From positions 1 to 5,424 of the forward strand of contig VAXX01000092.1 of the NCBI GenBank assembly GCA_005885115.1: DNA of 5,424 nt. Direction: 5' to 3'. The DNA is from Actinomycetota bacterium (GTDB taxonomy: Bacteria; Actinomycetota; Actinomycetes; Mycobacteriales; Micromonosporaceae). Shown one piece after another: positions 4,602-5,424 of this stretch. Numbering within the stretch: position 1 is the stretch's first letter; each line of letters opens with the position of its first letter. The position numbers were made by a program, and so were the translations under genes. A model generated the notes under the pieces. It worked only from the letters and a program-made list of their open reading frames with translations. It was not told where the DNA came from and did not search any database.

Positions 4602-5424
4602 GTGACCGACGAGACACCCGGGCGCTCCCGGGACTTGCGAAGTCGGGACCGGAAGGATGCCGAGGAGCCGGAAACTCCGAGCGGTCCCCCGGCAGTCCCG
4701 CTGACCGAACCCCGCGACGGTACCCCCCAGCCAGTCACCACCCCGGGCGCGTTAGCGCAGGTGGTGACGCTTTTCGCGGCCGGCACCGGGCCGGTCGCGG
4801 TGGACGCCGAGCGGGCCTCGGGCTACCGGTACACCCACCGGGCGTACCTGGTCCAGCTGCGCCGCGTCGGCGCCGGTACCGCACTGATCGATCCGCTCGC
4901 CTTCCCCGATCTCGCCACGCTCAACGCGGCCCTGGCCGACACCGAGTGGGTCCTGCACGCGGCCAGCCAGGACCTGCCGTGCCTGGCCGAGATCGGGCTA
5001 CGACCATTGAAGTTATTCGATACAGAATTGGCCGCCCGGTTGGCCGGGTATGAGCGGGTCGGTCTGGCCGCGCTGACCGAACAGTTACTCGGTCGCAGCC
5101 TGGAGAAGCACCACTCGGCGGCGGACTGGTCGACCCGTCCGCTACCCCGGGACTGGCTGACGTACGCGGCGCTCGACGTCGAGCTGCTCGTGGAGCTGCG
5201 CGACCTGCTCGCCACCGAACTGACCCGCCAGGGCAAGGCGGAGTGGGCGGCGCAGGAGTTCACGGCGCTGGTCGACTGGACGAGCCAACCGCCACGGCCC
5301 CGGCCGGACCCGTGGCGGCGTACGTCCGGAATCCACCGGGTACGCGGTCCGCGCGCACTGGCCCGGGTCCGGGCGCTGTGGTACGCGCGGGACGCGATCG
5401 CCGCCCGGCGGGACACCGCCCCCG
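4602..5424 (+). CDS. rnd: Ribonuclease D, DEDDy 3'-5' exoribonuclease with HRDC domain (3' end beyond the window)
   Basis: A cytoplasmic 3'-to-5' exoribonuclease of the kind that trims tRNA and other stable RNA precursors. The 274 visible residues begin with a charged, Pro-rich extension (1-45). The exonuclease domain (about 46-210) has all acidic residues of the DEDDy class: Asp68 and Glu70 in VAVDAE (Exo I), Asp124 in HAASQDL (Exo II), and Tyr188 and Asp192 in YAALDVELL (Exo III). A linker leads to the start of the HRDC RNA-binding domain (WRRTSGIHRVRG, from about 238), cut by the right edge. The GTG at 4602 is the earliest possible start because an in-frame TAG (4599-4601) directly precedes it, and no in-frame ATG lies near the N-terminus. 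Three TTA leucine codons (4752, 5013, 5085) and a patch of rare codons (about 4998-5030) are unlike the other genes here. It diverges from the protease operon. Confidence 0.93.
   Translation, partial: MTDETPGRSRDLRSRDRKDAEEPETPSGPPAVPLTEPRDGTPQPVTTPGALAQVVTLFAAGTGPVAVDAERASGYRYTHRAYLVQLRRVGAGTALIDPLAFPDLATLNAALADTEWVLHAASQDLPCLAEIGLRPLKLFDTELAARLAGYERVGLAALTEQLLGRSLEKHHSAADWSTRPLPRDWLTYAALDVELLVELRDLLATELTRQGKAEWAAQEFTALVDWTSQPPRPRPDPWRRTSGIHRVRGPRALARVRALWYARDAIAARRDTAP

Noticed and set aside
4402..4617. 72-codon N-terminal extension of the protease from ATG at 4617
   Set aside because: It overlaps the rnd start on the other strand, runs through the repeats, has no ribosome binding site and leaves a good site at 4411-4418 unexplained.
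4823..5416. 197-codon minus-strand frame opposite rnd
   Set aside because: Its product is Ser/Arg-rich with no recognisable motif, while the opposite strand encodes RNase D with its catalytic residues in place.

Overview
The window is gene-dense, very G+C-rich DNA (about 70% by eye). Third codon positions are strongly G/C-biased and long open frames lie opposite the real genes. A DUF3000 protein (a family I know only from Actinobacteria), the hemE / DUF3000 / RNase D neighbourhood and TANNNT-type -10 boxes just ahead of start codons point to an actinobacterium. The frequent GTAC-containing codon pairs make me think of Micromonosporaceae, but that is an impression and not proof.

Layout: (1) positions 1-810, minus strand, a Gfo/Idh/MocA-family NAD(P)-dependent oxidoreductase whose C-terminal end runs off the window; (2) 866-1918, minus, hemE (uroporphyrinogen decarboxylase), 55 bp upstream of it and in the same direction; (3) a 69-bp divergent intergenic region; (4) 1988-2557, plus, a DUF3000 protein; (5) 2577-3395 and 3430-4401, both minus, a two-gene unit in which a membrane-anchored trypsin-like serine protease is transcribed first and a proline-rich, single-pass, coiled-coil protein of unknown function second; (6) a 200-bp divergent intergenic region with short repeats; (7) 4602 to the right edge, plus, rnd (ribonuclease D), truncated inside its HRDC domain.

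The housekeeping genes are for heme synthesis (hemE) and RNA 3' processing (rnd), with DUF3000 unassigned. The unusual part is the opposite-strand protease/coiled-coil pair between DUF3000 and rnd, which are immediate neighbours in Mycobacterium tuberculosis as I recall it. Both proteins share one plan: a disordered proline-rich cytoplasmic N-terminus, a basic patch, one membrane helix, a predicted extracytoplasmic coiled coil and two cysteines in the outer part. That suggests they act together at the cell surface.

Both plus-strand genes (DUF3000 and rnd) have a -10-like hexamer 6-7 nt before the start codon and no Shine-Dalgarno sequence, so both probably give leaderless mRNAs. Three of the four minus-strand genes have recognisable ribosome binding sites. 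The rnd gene also carries three TTA leucine codons and a local island of rare A/T-ending codons. I saw no RNA genes, insertion sequences, CRISPR arrays or convincing terminators.
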